From Apus apus (taxonomy: Eukaryota > Chordata > Aves > Apodiformes > Apodidae): a stretch of 64,000 nt of DNA. Position 1 is the stretch's first letter. Each line of letters opens with the position of its first letter. The position numbers and the translations under genes are program-made. The notes under the pieces are model-generated. The model had not been told where the DNA came from and ran no database searches. It saw nothing but the letters and a program-made list of their open reading frames with translations. The stretch lies in assembly GCF_020740795.1 (NCBI RefSeq), contig NC_067282.1, positions 149,902,858 to 149,966,857 of the forward strand. Direction: 5' to 3'. Positions 37,948-49,560 of this stretch are shown one piece after another.

Positions 37948-40900
37948 AGCTCCGGGTGCGGGTGCAGAAGCGAACGGCGCCGCTGGAGGTGCAGGGGGCG
38001 GAGCCGACGCTGGGGGAGCTGCGCGCGCAGCTGCGCCGGGCCCTGCTGCCCGCCTGGGGGTACAGGTAGCGTGGCGGGGCGAGCCGAGCCGAGCCGAGCC
38101 GAGCCGCGCCGCCGCGGGGAGGGGCGCCCCGGCGCGGGTCCGCACCACGCGGGGGCGGGAGCGGGGTGGGCCCGGCCCGCCTTCCCGCGGCCTGACCCCG
38201 CACCGCGGCCGCGCCGCTGCCCCCTGCCGGGCGGGCCGCGGCGGTGCGGGGGCCTCCGCGGGTGCCGGTGGTCCCCGGGGGTGCGCGGCTCCCCCGCCGG
38301 CCGGGCGGGAGGGCGCGGAGGGCGAGCGGCGCTGCCGGTGCGGGGCCAGGCGGACGGTGGGCCTGCGTGCGGCGCCGGCGGGAGGGTGGTCGGCCTGGAG
38401 GTTCTCCCCGAAGGCCTTGGCTGCCGGGCGCCGTCCCACAGGGCCTGCGGCGGGGCGCGGGGTCGCGGCTGCTGGCGGTGGGGCAGGAAGGTGAAACTGG
38501 GGGAGACGCTCAGCTCTGAAATGCGGATTGCAGCTCAGTCAGGCCAGACTTAAGGTTCCCTGTGGCGGTAGGTGGGTGTGGGTGTGAGTTTTGTAGTTTT
38601 GCAGTTTTCTTAAAGAGAATCTCTGGGCTTAAATTTTGTAAAACGATTTATCTGTGGGGAGCCCGCGGCAGCCTTTATAGGCGAGTCAAGTCTGCAAAAT
38701 CGGTGTAAGAGACGGCTGCAGAAGGGGCTGGTTTTCTGATGGTGGTTGAAGGTTCTGTACTCACAGACCTTTAATGAGGTACGAGGTGCTAACGTTTCCC
38801 GGGTGAAAGTCACACTTGATAGCATCGCACTGTGCTGCGTAGTACTGCAGGCAGGAGAAATCTGAAGTTACTGCTTGTCTTGCCACAGTGGGTGTGTTCA
38901 GGCTCCTCTCGTGCTAACCTGTTTCATTTTTATTTGGGATTTTTTTTGGTAAGTGCTTGCCCTAAAGCATCTTTTCATATTACCCTCACTTGCAACTAGC
39001 ATGGTGTAGGCCAGCTGCTGACCTTTTTAAATGAGTGTTTGGCTTAATCAGAAAGCAAGGAGGCTGAGTCTGCAAAACTATCATGTTTTTAAATAATCCA
39101 AGCCAGTAGTTTATTTAAAACTTGTTTTGCTAGTTGTCGTGTCTCATTTGGAAGGCACTTGTTTGCTTTCCTTCGTAACTGTTGAGTGAGCTGTCATTGC
39201 AAATGAAGCTAAACCTGCCAAGCAGCTACAGCTACTTAGGACATACTTGGAGAGAAATATGGGGGAAATAATTTTGTATTGTATTTTTCCTCACTCTTTC
39301 TTTACTGTATAGCTAAATTTTAATGGATTAAAACCCACGCTGTAGTAATATAGTAGTATGCAATATGCATTTCTAACTACACGTGTGCAGTTACTAAGGT
39401 GCAGCCAACCATGTTTCATCTTTTTTTGTTTCCTGTTTTGCAGTTCTGATACCAAGTTTTCAATAACATTGAACAGAAAAGATGCTCTCACAGAGGATCA
39501 TAAGACCTTAGCTTCATATGGGATTGTTTCTGGTGATTTGATATGCTTATTACTAGAAGAAGCAGATGGACAACCCAGCCTACCTCCTTCTCCTCCTCCC
39601 CCACTTCAGAATGGTCATGAGCCGTCCACCTTGATGCCCAGTAAAAGTCAGGCCAGCAGTCCAAAAGAAGAAGGGCAGAATGAGCAATCTGACAACCAGA
39701 AAGCTCAAGTGGAAGTTCAGAAACATGATGAGAGGGTAAGTACGTGAGAATTGCCCTGTACAACACAAGGCAAAAAAGCAGGTATCTTACTATGCCTGTT
39801 GCTGTACTGTACAGTAGAGAATCTTTTTGAAAGAGTATTTGGCATTTTATTCTTGTGTAATATAAAGCCAGTTACTTGGATGGAAATTTGCCTCTATTCA
39901 TTGTATATTACCTGTGACACAGACACTAGTTCAGAGTCACATGTTTCAGGTCTGACATTTCTACAGGAATGGATGTTTTTGCTGGAACATGCACTTGGAT
40001 AGTACATGTTCCATCGTGTTTCTTACCTGCCTCAGCGCTGTGTTCTTGAGGAAACTGAATCTAGGTACTGAACAGATGTGACTGGCACTGCCTGTCAGAA
40101 ATCCCACTCAGAAGACAAGTGCATGATCCCTTTCTAAGGGGTTAGAACAGTGACCTGTGATTCAGACAACCTGCTGTAGAGTGAGACTTGTCTTGTGCTT
40201 GGAGGTTGTGTTGCTGAGGTAGCTCCTGCCTCATGCTTGGTAGGTGTTCATCTGTAGGACCCCGGATGCTTCATTCAGCTAGTAGAGCACATTTTTTCCT
40301 ATTACTCAGTGGTTTGTTTCCATTGTGAAAGTAGATGGAATAGTTATGTAGGTAACAGCTCCTACTTACTGCTGAGTCCTGTGGTGAGTGGACTCTTCCT
40401 AGAGGAGACTCTGTAAGTACAGCCTAGTGTCATGGTTTATCTCGTTATACAGCCCTCTCTATTTTAGCCAGGAGCCAGAAAAGTTGGGATGAAATTGCAT
40501 TCCGACATTCTTTCAAAGCAAGTAGGTTGTTTTTTTGTTTTGTTGTAGTTTTGGAAAGAATTTAAAGTGCTAAACGTCCCTTAATGCAGCTTTTATATGA
40601 GGTCTTTTCAAATATTGTTTTAACATAAGAAAATTAAGATTTAGGATAAAAAGAGTTCTAAGTAATGAAAGAAAATGTAGTTGGGCTGTTGTCCCATTGA
40701 TGCTTGTCAGGAGCAGTAATTACGATGCTGTGGGTGTAAAGGTCCTTATGTCTTTCAGCCCATAGTAAGCTGTGCTCCTTCAGTTTCATATTTGCTTAAT
40801 ATTTGAATGCAAGTTGAAAGATTCTCACATCTTTCTCCACTGTTGTGGTGAGAAATGTCAGGAAAATTTCCAAGCAACCAAACATTATTATAGAATAGCT

Positions 40901-43900
40901 TTAGAAGCCTGAAAATACATATTTAACTGGAGTTACGTCCATTGCTTCTAGTGAGAGAAGGGAGGTTCCATGGCTGCTTGGCCATGCCAGCCTCATACAA
41001 ACATCAGGGTGTCTTGTGTCGTTGGGCATGGATGTGGGGGAAAAGTAGCTATAGCTCCTTTAGACCCCTTTTTCTTCATTTCCAACCGTTCTCCTAGGTA
41101 AATCTACTCTTCATTCACTAATTTTTTAAATGTGTCTGTGGGTAGTTTTATCAGTTAATGCAATAATACAGTGTGATTTTTTTTTTTTTCTGCTCGAAGA
41201 AAGGAAGCCGCAACAAAACCACAGTGCTCCTCAAGTGTCAGCAGATAGACTCCACTGATTATGGGTTGGGTTTTCTTCCAGCTGTTTAGGCTAATTGTGT
41301 TTCTAAGTGGTCCAAGTTACCATTTTGGTTACTTGCTGTGCTTGTTAGCTATATCTAAATAAACAATGGTACTACAGTGACTAAATTATTCCTGTGTTTG
41401 TGGTGGAAATTCTGATGGGGATTTAATAAATCATTAGCTCTTTGTCTTAAAGTAGTATATGTAATAAAATAACAGACCCTTTTATGAAGGGCTTGCATTC
41501 TAAGTATAAAAAAATAGAGAAGCTATATATATAATCCCAGGCTTCAGCTGGAATGGTAGAAAATGATGCTGAAACAAGTCTATGAAACTTTCAGAGAAAT
41601 CAGTAGAATGGACTTGGTGTCCATGAGGACTGGAGTAAGTAGACAAATAATACTGATGTATGTAGAGGTGTAGTTTTCTGAATTAAGGTATGTTTTGCTA
41701 TCCCTTGAAGGCAGGATCCAGCCTAGAATTTCCCTCTGGATTAGTCCCAGAAGATGTTGACCTGGAAGAAGGCACAGGTTCCTATCCCTCCGAACCCATG
41801 CTGTGCAGTGAAGCAGCTGATGGTGAAATACCACATTCTTTAGAGACGCTCTACCTTTCTGCTGAGTGTACCAGTGCCACTGATGCCTTGATAGTTCTAG
41901 TACATCTTCTCATGATGGAGACAGGCTATGTACCTCAGGTAGGTGCTCAACCAATCAGAAAATTTCTTGCTCAGTTTGAGAAAGCTGCAGAATGTCATGG
42001 GAATGTGTGATAGAAGATGTGTCTGATGATCTGCTTCTGCCTTTGTCAGTCAGCAGCAGGGGCTGCTGATGTATTAGCTGCTCTCATTTCCCTGACCAGT
42101 AAGCCTTTAGTCTAAAGACTACAGCAGCTTTTAGGTGTGAGATAAAAGGCCTTCCTCTGTGTTTCAGTCTTCAGTCTTACTAGGACCCAGCTAATAACCT
42201 TCTGTTTCTGCTTTATAGTATTGAGCTTGTGTAGATGTGCTTAAGTAGTAGCTGCTCCTTGAAGCGCTGTCTTAAGCATCAGTGTCATCTCAATGGTATC
42301 CTGTTCAAATGGTGGCTAACAAGGCCTAGGTAGGTCTGCCAAAATGTTGTCTCCAATTCTGTATTACCTTCAACTGAGCTCAGTTAGGCTTTAGTTCCAC
42401 TACCCTACAGAGGTATCGTGCTCAAGTACCTATTGTAGGACCTCTGTACAATGTACGCATTCACCTTTTCCCCTTTGATTTTCAGATTTGCATTGTGTGT
42501 TTACAAATATGTGGCTGAACATGCAAAAAAAGACTTGGTGTTAGGGAAGGTGTTTAAATTCTCATGTTTTTTTTCTTGTGGTGAGGTTGACTAAGCACAT
42601 GCAGGGCATCAGTTTAGGTGTCTGTTTGCCCAGTACCAATTTCATAAATTTCTGCTAAGTTAGTTGCACTCCCAAAGCCTGAAATACTATCTGAAGAATA
42701 CATTTGCCACTGGGAAGAAAGTTTATATCAATGAGTAGGCTTGGAAATAGGTTAAATGATTGCTGTGCAGATTTAAGAGTGTCTACTTGTACTTGTGGTT
42801 ATGTTGTATCTCTCTCTGGGATTCCCTCTGAGCCTTTTCTTACTAAAATTGAAAGGGAGAATTGTTAGATCTTTCAAATTAATTTCAAGTGGTGATTCTT
42901 CAAGTCCCATCAGACGTCGTAAGTTCACAGAAAAGGTGCAATAACATGTTTCTTACACAGCAAATTAATGTACATATAGGAGCTGTCAGAATGCTGGAAT
43001 GGATGACAGAATGAAGTACAGGTCTCAAAGAAAGAGGTGTGAGTGCTCACTGATTAACCTTTCCTGTCACAGACTGGGACAGAACAGAAAATAACTAAAC
43101 TTCACCTTAGATTTGCTGTTAGTCTTGTAAGAATAGTATATAATCATAGTCTGTGTCGTAATGTGCTTTGGGACTATACTAGAAGTTGAATTGCAAGCAT
43201 CATGCTGGCATTTCCTAACTTCTAATTCTCTTTTTCCACCCCTCAATCTTGGAGCACGGCTAAAGTATGGCAGTGTGTGATCTCTGTGTGTTTTTAGGGA
43301 ACAGAAGCCAAGGCAGTGTCCATGCCAGAGAAATGGAGAGGGAATGGTGTTTATAAGCTACAGTACACGCATCCCCTTTGCGAAGAAGGTTCTGCTGGTT
43401 TGACTTGTGTGCCTTTGGGAGAACTTGTTGCTATTAATGGTAAGTTGGTCAAGTTTTTATCCTGGATGCACATTGTTTAGCAAGAGAAAACTTATATGTA
43501 CTCTTGTGCACTCTGTTTAGAACCGCACCTTGATTATCCAGGTTGCAGAAGTGCAAGAGATGCCTCTTCTTGATGCTGAATATTCTTGGCATTTCCTTTC
43601 TCCATGTTAACCATTTCTCTCTCTCTAATTATAACAGATCAATCCTTAGGGCATTCAGCTGGCCTTTTTATTGCAGCGTTGTAGAGTGTACTTCGCAGGA
43701 CCTATAAGCAACTTCCAGCCTATGTATTCTTTAGCTTTAAGGTATAATCATTCCTGTAGCACAGTAACAGTTTCTGTGGTCTCAAAAATGTTATTAGTTG
43801 AAGCTATTAACTTCAGAAAATTTAGGGAACTCTAATTTTTTAAAGCAACATCTGTAACACTGAGGGTTCTTTGGGAGGTTTTTTAATATTGGTTTCTTTT

Positions 43901-46900
43901 TTTCTTTTTCCTTTTTCATATTTTATTTAGCATTTGAGTAATTCCATGTTTTTGCAGAACCGATATTGAATTAGGACTTGGTTTTACTTTCAAGACACCT
44001 TAAATTAAAATTTTTATGTTTATTTGTAAAACTTGTAACTGATTATGCCAATTTGTATAAATACATAGATTTTCTCAGAATGTGCACACATGCTTATCAG
44101 ATATTTTAACCAAGTCAGGTTAAGGTTACATTTAGGACAGTATTCAAACTACCATGCATATAGTGCTCTTATAGTAAGCTTTTTGACTCTTTCTCTGGTT
44201 ATTGCATTTTTAATGAAATCTTTATAATGGCTCCCTTTGTAGCTCTTTAACTGTGTTACGTCTCTTCCACAAGATAGAATCATTGAAAACAATGCTTGGT
44301 TTCTGTTGCCAGGATCTTTGTTTATTCTCTCCTGGTTTAAGTTCCATTTTATTTTTCTGAAGTTTTTATTTGTCTAGCTGCTTGATGTAGTATGGTATTT
44401 TCCTTGAGGGAATCTGGTAAGGGAAGAAGGTAAAACTTTGAAGAGTAAGACAGTAGTGAAGTGATCTTTGTCATCTCTTAACCTCTTCTAAATTTTGAAA
44501 TGTCTTTTTTTTTTTTTTCTATTAACAGCAACATTAAAAATCAACAAAGAGATTAAAGGTGTTAAGAGAATACAACTATTGCCAGCATCCTTCATTTGCT
44601 TTCAGGAGCCAGGTATGATTAACCTAGGATATTCTTAGTAGTAAACTGAAAAGTAAAGGAGGATTTACTTCAGTAGAGCATGAAATAAGTAAAGAATGAC
44701 AAGAAAAATAAAAAGGCGGTTACCATTTGGGTGAGTAATAATTTTGTGGCAAAAGGAATTCAGTGTAGCAATTTACTCACATTTTGCATTTGAAACAGTT
44801 TGAATTTATTGGATTAACTGTCCAAGGAAAGAGTCTTGCAAAGCCTGAGTCATACTTTGGCCCATAAGCCTGTTATTGATGATGTCCTAAGCATATGTGT
44901 GGATCTCTGGGGCAGCAGTGCAGTATTATATCACTATTCTGCCTGGCAGTTTAGAACTTCAAAGGCTGATAGCACCTGCACTCTGGTTATGGCACCATAA
45001 CTGTTACATTGTTTTTGTCAGAAAAGATGTGCTGACCACATAGTCTCTCCAGAATGTGAAAATTTAAGGAACACTAAGGCAGGGGAGGAGAGAAGAGCAG
45101 ATAAATGTGGATCCTTATGAGCACAGACCTGACTAGCCTTTTGTTCTCTGAAATATGTATGAGCTGCTTTGTTGGCAGTTGAGGCTGACTCAGTGTTCTA
45201 CACTGTATCCTGGGTAGCCCCAGCCACTGATATACAAGACTAGTCAAAAGGCTTTAGTAGAATAACTTGAGCACTGAAATGTGTCCTTATAATGGTGGAG
45301 TTTTCTGGCACCTGTTTCTTTAGAGCATGGAAAAATACTCCTTTCAGAAACATGAATATTGCAAGCATTTACAACATAGGTGTTGTCTTTATAAGCAAAC
45401 CATAATTCTGCTCTTACACGATTTTTGCGTTATAACATCCAGAAGTTAAGCTTTTAAACTCTCTTCTTTGTTAGAAAAGGTTGCAGGAGTTTACAAAGAC
45501 CTTCAGAAATTATCCCGTCTCTTTAAAGACCAACTGGTTTATTCTCTTCTGGCTGCTGCCCGGCAAGGTAAGAGAAAATATTTATAATTAGAGATGGTAC
45601 TTCATTTTTTCAGGATGGAAGGAAGGGGTTCCTTGAATGAGAAGTGTTAGGAACAGCTGTTCAGTGATGGGTATTAAAGATTAAGCATTAGGTAATTTAT
45701 ACATTCTAAATAAACTGTATTAATATTTGTTTCTCAGAAGATGTTAATATAATAATTAATTCCTGATTTTAATTTTTGGCGATTGTAGTCTCACTTAAGA
45801 GACTTAAGTGGAATGGCTGTTTTCCACACTTCTTCCACAGTCCCACACTTCACTTCCACACAGTTTTGAAAATTGTATCACAGTAATTTTGTGGCAGTAG
45901 TTCTATAGTTTTGATCCTTTTCTTGCATCAAAGCAGAAAAAATTATATAGCATTCTATTTGGAAGTCTAACCCCAGGAATGGTCTCAGTAACTGGTCTTT
46001 GAGAGCTTGGAAAGGATGGTAGGAGATAACCCAAGCTGGTGTTTGTGGAGCAGTGGGAAGCCAGGCTTTCTCTGCATAGGTATTTCCATGAAAGTCTCAG
46101 CTTTCTATTCAGAAGACTATTCAATGGAATTCCCTCTAGACTTCAGTGTGGGAAGGTTTTATGTGAAGCATATTTTTTGTGGGCTTATGAAGTTGGGCCA
46201 GTCTTTTTTTTCTTTACCTATTCCTTTGTTTGGTAGCCTATACACTTAGTTAGGTGTGTGGAATGTTTCTTAAACATACAGTGGCTAATAGTGGTCAGTA
46301 TGAAGTGCAATTTCCCTTATTTTGTGCACTCTGTAATGTACTTAGAGTTGCAAGAGATCTGTTTTATAAGCAGACACGTCACTACTTTCCAAGAAAAGTG
46401 GTGTGACTCAGGCATCAAAGACAAATGGTTTAAGGGAAAGAATGTAATTTCCTTTCTTGCTTTTAGGATCTTTAGAGGTAGAGTAAACTTTGCACCGCTG
46501 AGGTAATGCTTCTGTTTCTTCTTTGCTTTGTAGCTCTCAACTTGCCAGATGTGTTTGGGTTAGTGGTCCTTCCTCTTGAGCTCAAACTTCGGATTTTCAG
46601 ACTTCTGGATGTCCGTTCACTCATCTCTCTCTCTGCTGTTTGCCGTGATCTTTACACAGCTTCAAATGACCAGCTTCTCTGGAGGTTTATGTACCTGCGT
46701 GATTTTCGAGGTAATGTGAGACACCTGTTTTTTTAATTACATTCTCATGTGAGCTTAGGGATTAGGTCTGACACCTTCTGATAAAAGGCTTCTCAGGCAA
46801 CCACTGCTGATTTTTAAACACTGAGTAAGTAAAGTCATTTGTGATGCTAACCAGTACAGTTGGTTAGGTGTAGTTCAGGTGGATGTGCAGTTTTTTGCCA

Positions 46901-48202
46901 CAAAAACTAACTACAATCTGGTGAACCATTACTAATACATCACATAGTTGTTACCATTGTGTGGTGCAGACTTGCCTTGTTGTCATCGATTTTTCTGGCT
47001 ACCTTGGTGTACTGGCTGTTGCAGGCATTAGGAAGTAGAAGGAAGGGATATTCCTGCTATACTTTCTCACAAGAGATTAAAGACAAAAAGCAATAAAGGG
47101 AAGTGCTCTTAGAAGTCAAAGATGGGGACAGTATTTCTGGGATTTCTCTACTTGCTGAGTAGGTTTTGGAGAATGCTTTATGTAGAATGGGTGTGCAAGT
47201 AAATTACCTGTTGAATAGTCCTGGAGCTTTTTAAGATGCGTTATCTTGATGAAAAGTGTATTAACCAAAAGTTTTCTTCAATCTCTTGATTCTTCTGCAA
47301 GTTCTGACAAAACTGTGGGCATCTGTAGCATGAACGCTACTTAAAAATCAATGTAATTTTTCAAATAAACGTTATTTTGGTAAAAAATCATTAATTTTTT
47401 GCTTCTCTTTATAGATCCTGTTGCAAGGCCTCGTGAAACAGACTGGAAAGAAGTAGGTGGCTTTTCAATATAATATCTCTGAGATGAGTCTTCTTGGGCT
47501 AAGGGGGTGAAACAGACTTTGGGAGACAGTAACTTTGAATTAAATTTGAGTTTAAAAGTGTGGTGTTCACTGTACACATGCTGAATTTGTGTCAGAGTAG
47601 AAGAAAACAGCATTAGTGCCCAGATTGTGGGTTAGGGGTCTTCTGGAGATGCTGTGTTTGGTCTTTGGCAGGCAGAGAAGTTGCTGTTCTTGGTTTGACA
47701 GTGGTGAGGAGTGCTTTTCTTAGAAGTGTTGCAGAACTGAGTGCAGTTGCTAAAGCTGGAACATTAAGCACTTACAGAGCTTTGTTTCTGTCTGCAGCTA
47801 TACAAGAAAAAGTTGAAACAGAAGAAGGAGGCCCTGAGATGGAGACACATGATGTTTCTGCCCCCTACACCTCATCCAATTCCCTTTCATCCCAACCCAT
47901 TCTATCCTAATCCTTTTCCTCCCAATCCATTTCCATCAAACCCAATCTATCCCCCAATGATCATTGGTGGAGAATATGATGAGAGACCAACACTTCCATA
48001 TGTTGGAGACCCAATTAACTCACTAATTCCTGGCTCAGGAGAAGCACCAGGCCAGTTTCCTCCATTCAGACCACATTTTGATCCTATTGGCTCCTTGCCT
48101 GGAGCAAATCCTACACTTCCAGGACGAGCTGGTCCTACTGACAGGTTTCCACCTAGACCTAGCCGGGGCCGCCCCACGGACATTCGCCGTGCGTTCATTT
48201 GA
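37944..48202 (+). CDS. FBXO7: F-box only protein 7, nine coding exons, 526 aa
   Basis: FBXO7 is the substrate receptor of an SCF (SKP1-CUL1-F-box) ubiquitin ligase. It also binds the proteasome regulator PI31, CDK6 and the PINK1/Parkin mitophagy machinery; human mutations cause PARK15 parkinsonism. Coding exons are 37944-38065, 39444-39735, 41711-41938, 43298-43439, 44529-44612, 45475-45567, 46534-46710, 47415-47452 and 47798-48202. All have GT/AG borders, the phases fit, and the total is 1581 nt including TGA. The human protein has 522 residues. Domains are: ubiquitin-like (about 1-78, with [20 protein letters not shown]); FP/PI31-like dimerisation domain (about 180-320); F-box (about 327-375, [18 protein letters not shown]); and a proline-rich tail (393-526) ending [14 protein letters not shown]. 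The start ATG lies in a strong Kozak context (gccgccATGa) and matches the family N-terminus [10 protein letters not shown]. Oddities are an NPF repeat at 423-442 and HFDP (485-488) in place of RFDP. Confidence 0.97.
38081..38105 (+). repeat. (GAGCC)5 pentanucleotide repeat
   Basis: Five perfect GAGCC units only 15 bases after the exon 1 splice donor of FBXO7, inside the CpG island. GC-rich simple repeats at this position are prone to length change. Confidence 0.9.
47888..47947 (+). repeat. Coding 15-bp tandem repeat (four units) in FBXO7 exon 9
   Basis: Four successive 15-base units encode [15 protein letters not shown] and PSNPI in the proline-rich tail. The units differ mostly by single bases. 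They create three consecutive NPF tripeptides, a known ligand motif of EH domains. Confidence 0.85.
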
Positions 48203-49560
48203 TTGCTGCTTCTTCCTCAGTGAGTTTTCTAGTCCCTGAGCTTGCTTTCTAACTGCAGGAGATTGCAAATCCCAGGCACTAACATCTGCCTTCTCTTCAG
48301 ATTGTGGCAAGAACAGGTGTGCATGTGTCAACCACAAAGGCTGGGTTTGTTTTATGCTCTGGTAATATTGTACCACCTGGCACTAAGGTCTTTTTCACAA
48401 AGAGCTACAATTTAGAGCAGTTTGTTCTGCTTCCTCCCTCCCTTAATCATCCATAAAGCTCTACTTAAGAGACCAGAAGGATACCAGCCAAATATTTGCT
48501 GCATCAGATAAAGAGCACTTTAAATACAAACCCTATACTTGGCTGTCTTATTTGAAGAGTTTTATTAAATTGCCAGGAAAAAATGGTGCAGTTTCAAAAC
48601 TACCTGGCTAATAGTCATTATTAACAAAAGTTCTACCATGTTCCACATAGAACAGGATCCTACCACTGTTATGGTAGATGTGAGTTCGTAGAAGTTTTCA
48701 AAGATGTTTCCTTTTTCCTTTAATGTTTTATTAGGTAAAAAGCATTTTTGTATTGTTACTTAATACACAAAGAATACAGGAAAGGGATTTTCTTTACAGT
48801 GGGTATGTTAGAACACAAATCAATTTGTTTTACAAACAACTGAGTAAAATCATGCTACAGTGCAACTCTGAAATCTGAACAGAAGCAGAACAATTTTACA
48901 AAGAACCAGCAGCAAAACTTGTCTTTCTTCTTGACTTTACAAATAAGGAGCACTAGTACCTGGCTGCATTTACTGTGTGTGAACTAAAATGGGTGCAAAA
49001 ATAAATCTTCCTCGGGTCTGACTTGCTTAAGGAATTAAATAGGTTGACCTGGTAGCAGTGGAAATGGGATCACAGCAGAAGGCAGAATAAATTCTCACTT
49101 TACCGCAGTAAATTCAATTTAATTCCATTACTTAAGTATCAAAATATCTCTTGCTAAGAGGAAGTGTTGAATGAGCACCTTTCAAGTGTTGTCTTATTAA
49201 CTAATGAGAACTAACAAGACCACTGTTAAAAGTCTCCTGATGAGATCTGCAGGCTGATGCTGGAGCTCACATAAAGGAAGACTGGAATGTGACTAACCTT
49301 TGTTAGAACTTTTAATTTACTACATATTTTTTTTAAACTGATTGATCTCAGTGTTTCTGTAAATGTAAGTGCTACTGATGACTGTTGTGACAGCTGATAT
49401 TTTTTTCTAAAATCTTTTTGAAATTCCAACAGTAGAAATGACATTTCCTATTAAGTACAAGCTATTTAATCAGTAATACTTACGTGCTTTTTCAGGTGGT
49501 ATTTCAGTGACTCATCTTCTTGTTTTGTATAAAATAAATTGACTTCAGTAGAATCAGGAA
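48203..49560 (+). other. FBXO7 3' UTR (extent approximate)
   Basis: The stretch after the FBXO7 stop has no coding signal. AATAAA hexamers occur at 49000-49005 and 49533-49538. Either could end the transcript, giving a 3' UTR of about 0.8 or 1.35 kb. Confidence 0.5.
49533..49538 (+). terminator. Candidate FBXO7 polyadenylation signal AATAAA
   Basis: The hexamer lies within gtataaaataaattgac, 1.33 kb after the stop codon. An earlier AATAAA lies at 49000. Which is used cannot be told from sequence alone. Confidence 0.4.

Larger units (their letters stand above)
37440..38500 (+). promoter_or_regulatory. CpG island promoter of FBXO7
   Basis: An abrupt rise to very high G+C with dense CpG begins near 37440 and ends near 38500. 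It spans the upstream region, exon 1 and the start of intron 1 of FBXO7. Visible motifs include an ETS core (tttccgg near 37543), a CCAAT box at 37732-37736, a GC box (ggggggcggggcc) at 37771-37783 and a YY1 site at 37699. There is no TATA box close to the start, as expected for a broadly expressed housekeeping promoter. An 11-base G run sits at 37896-37906. The transcription start itself cannot be placed from sequence alone. Confidence 0.85.

Noticed and set aside
37480-38439. 319-codon open frame on the minus strand across the FBXO7 promoter and exon 1
   Set aside because: Very high G+C removes stop codons by chance. The peptide is Arg/Ala/Pro/Gly low complexity, it overlaps FBXO7 exon 1 in antisense, and it shows no domain.
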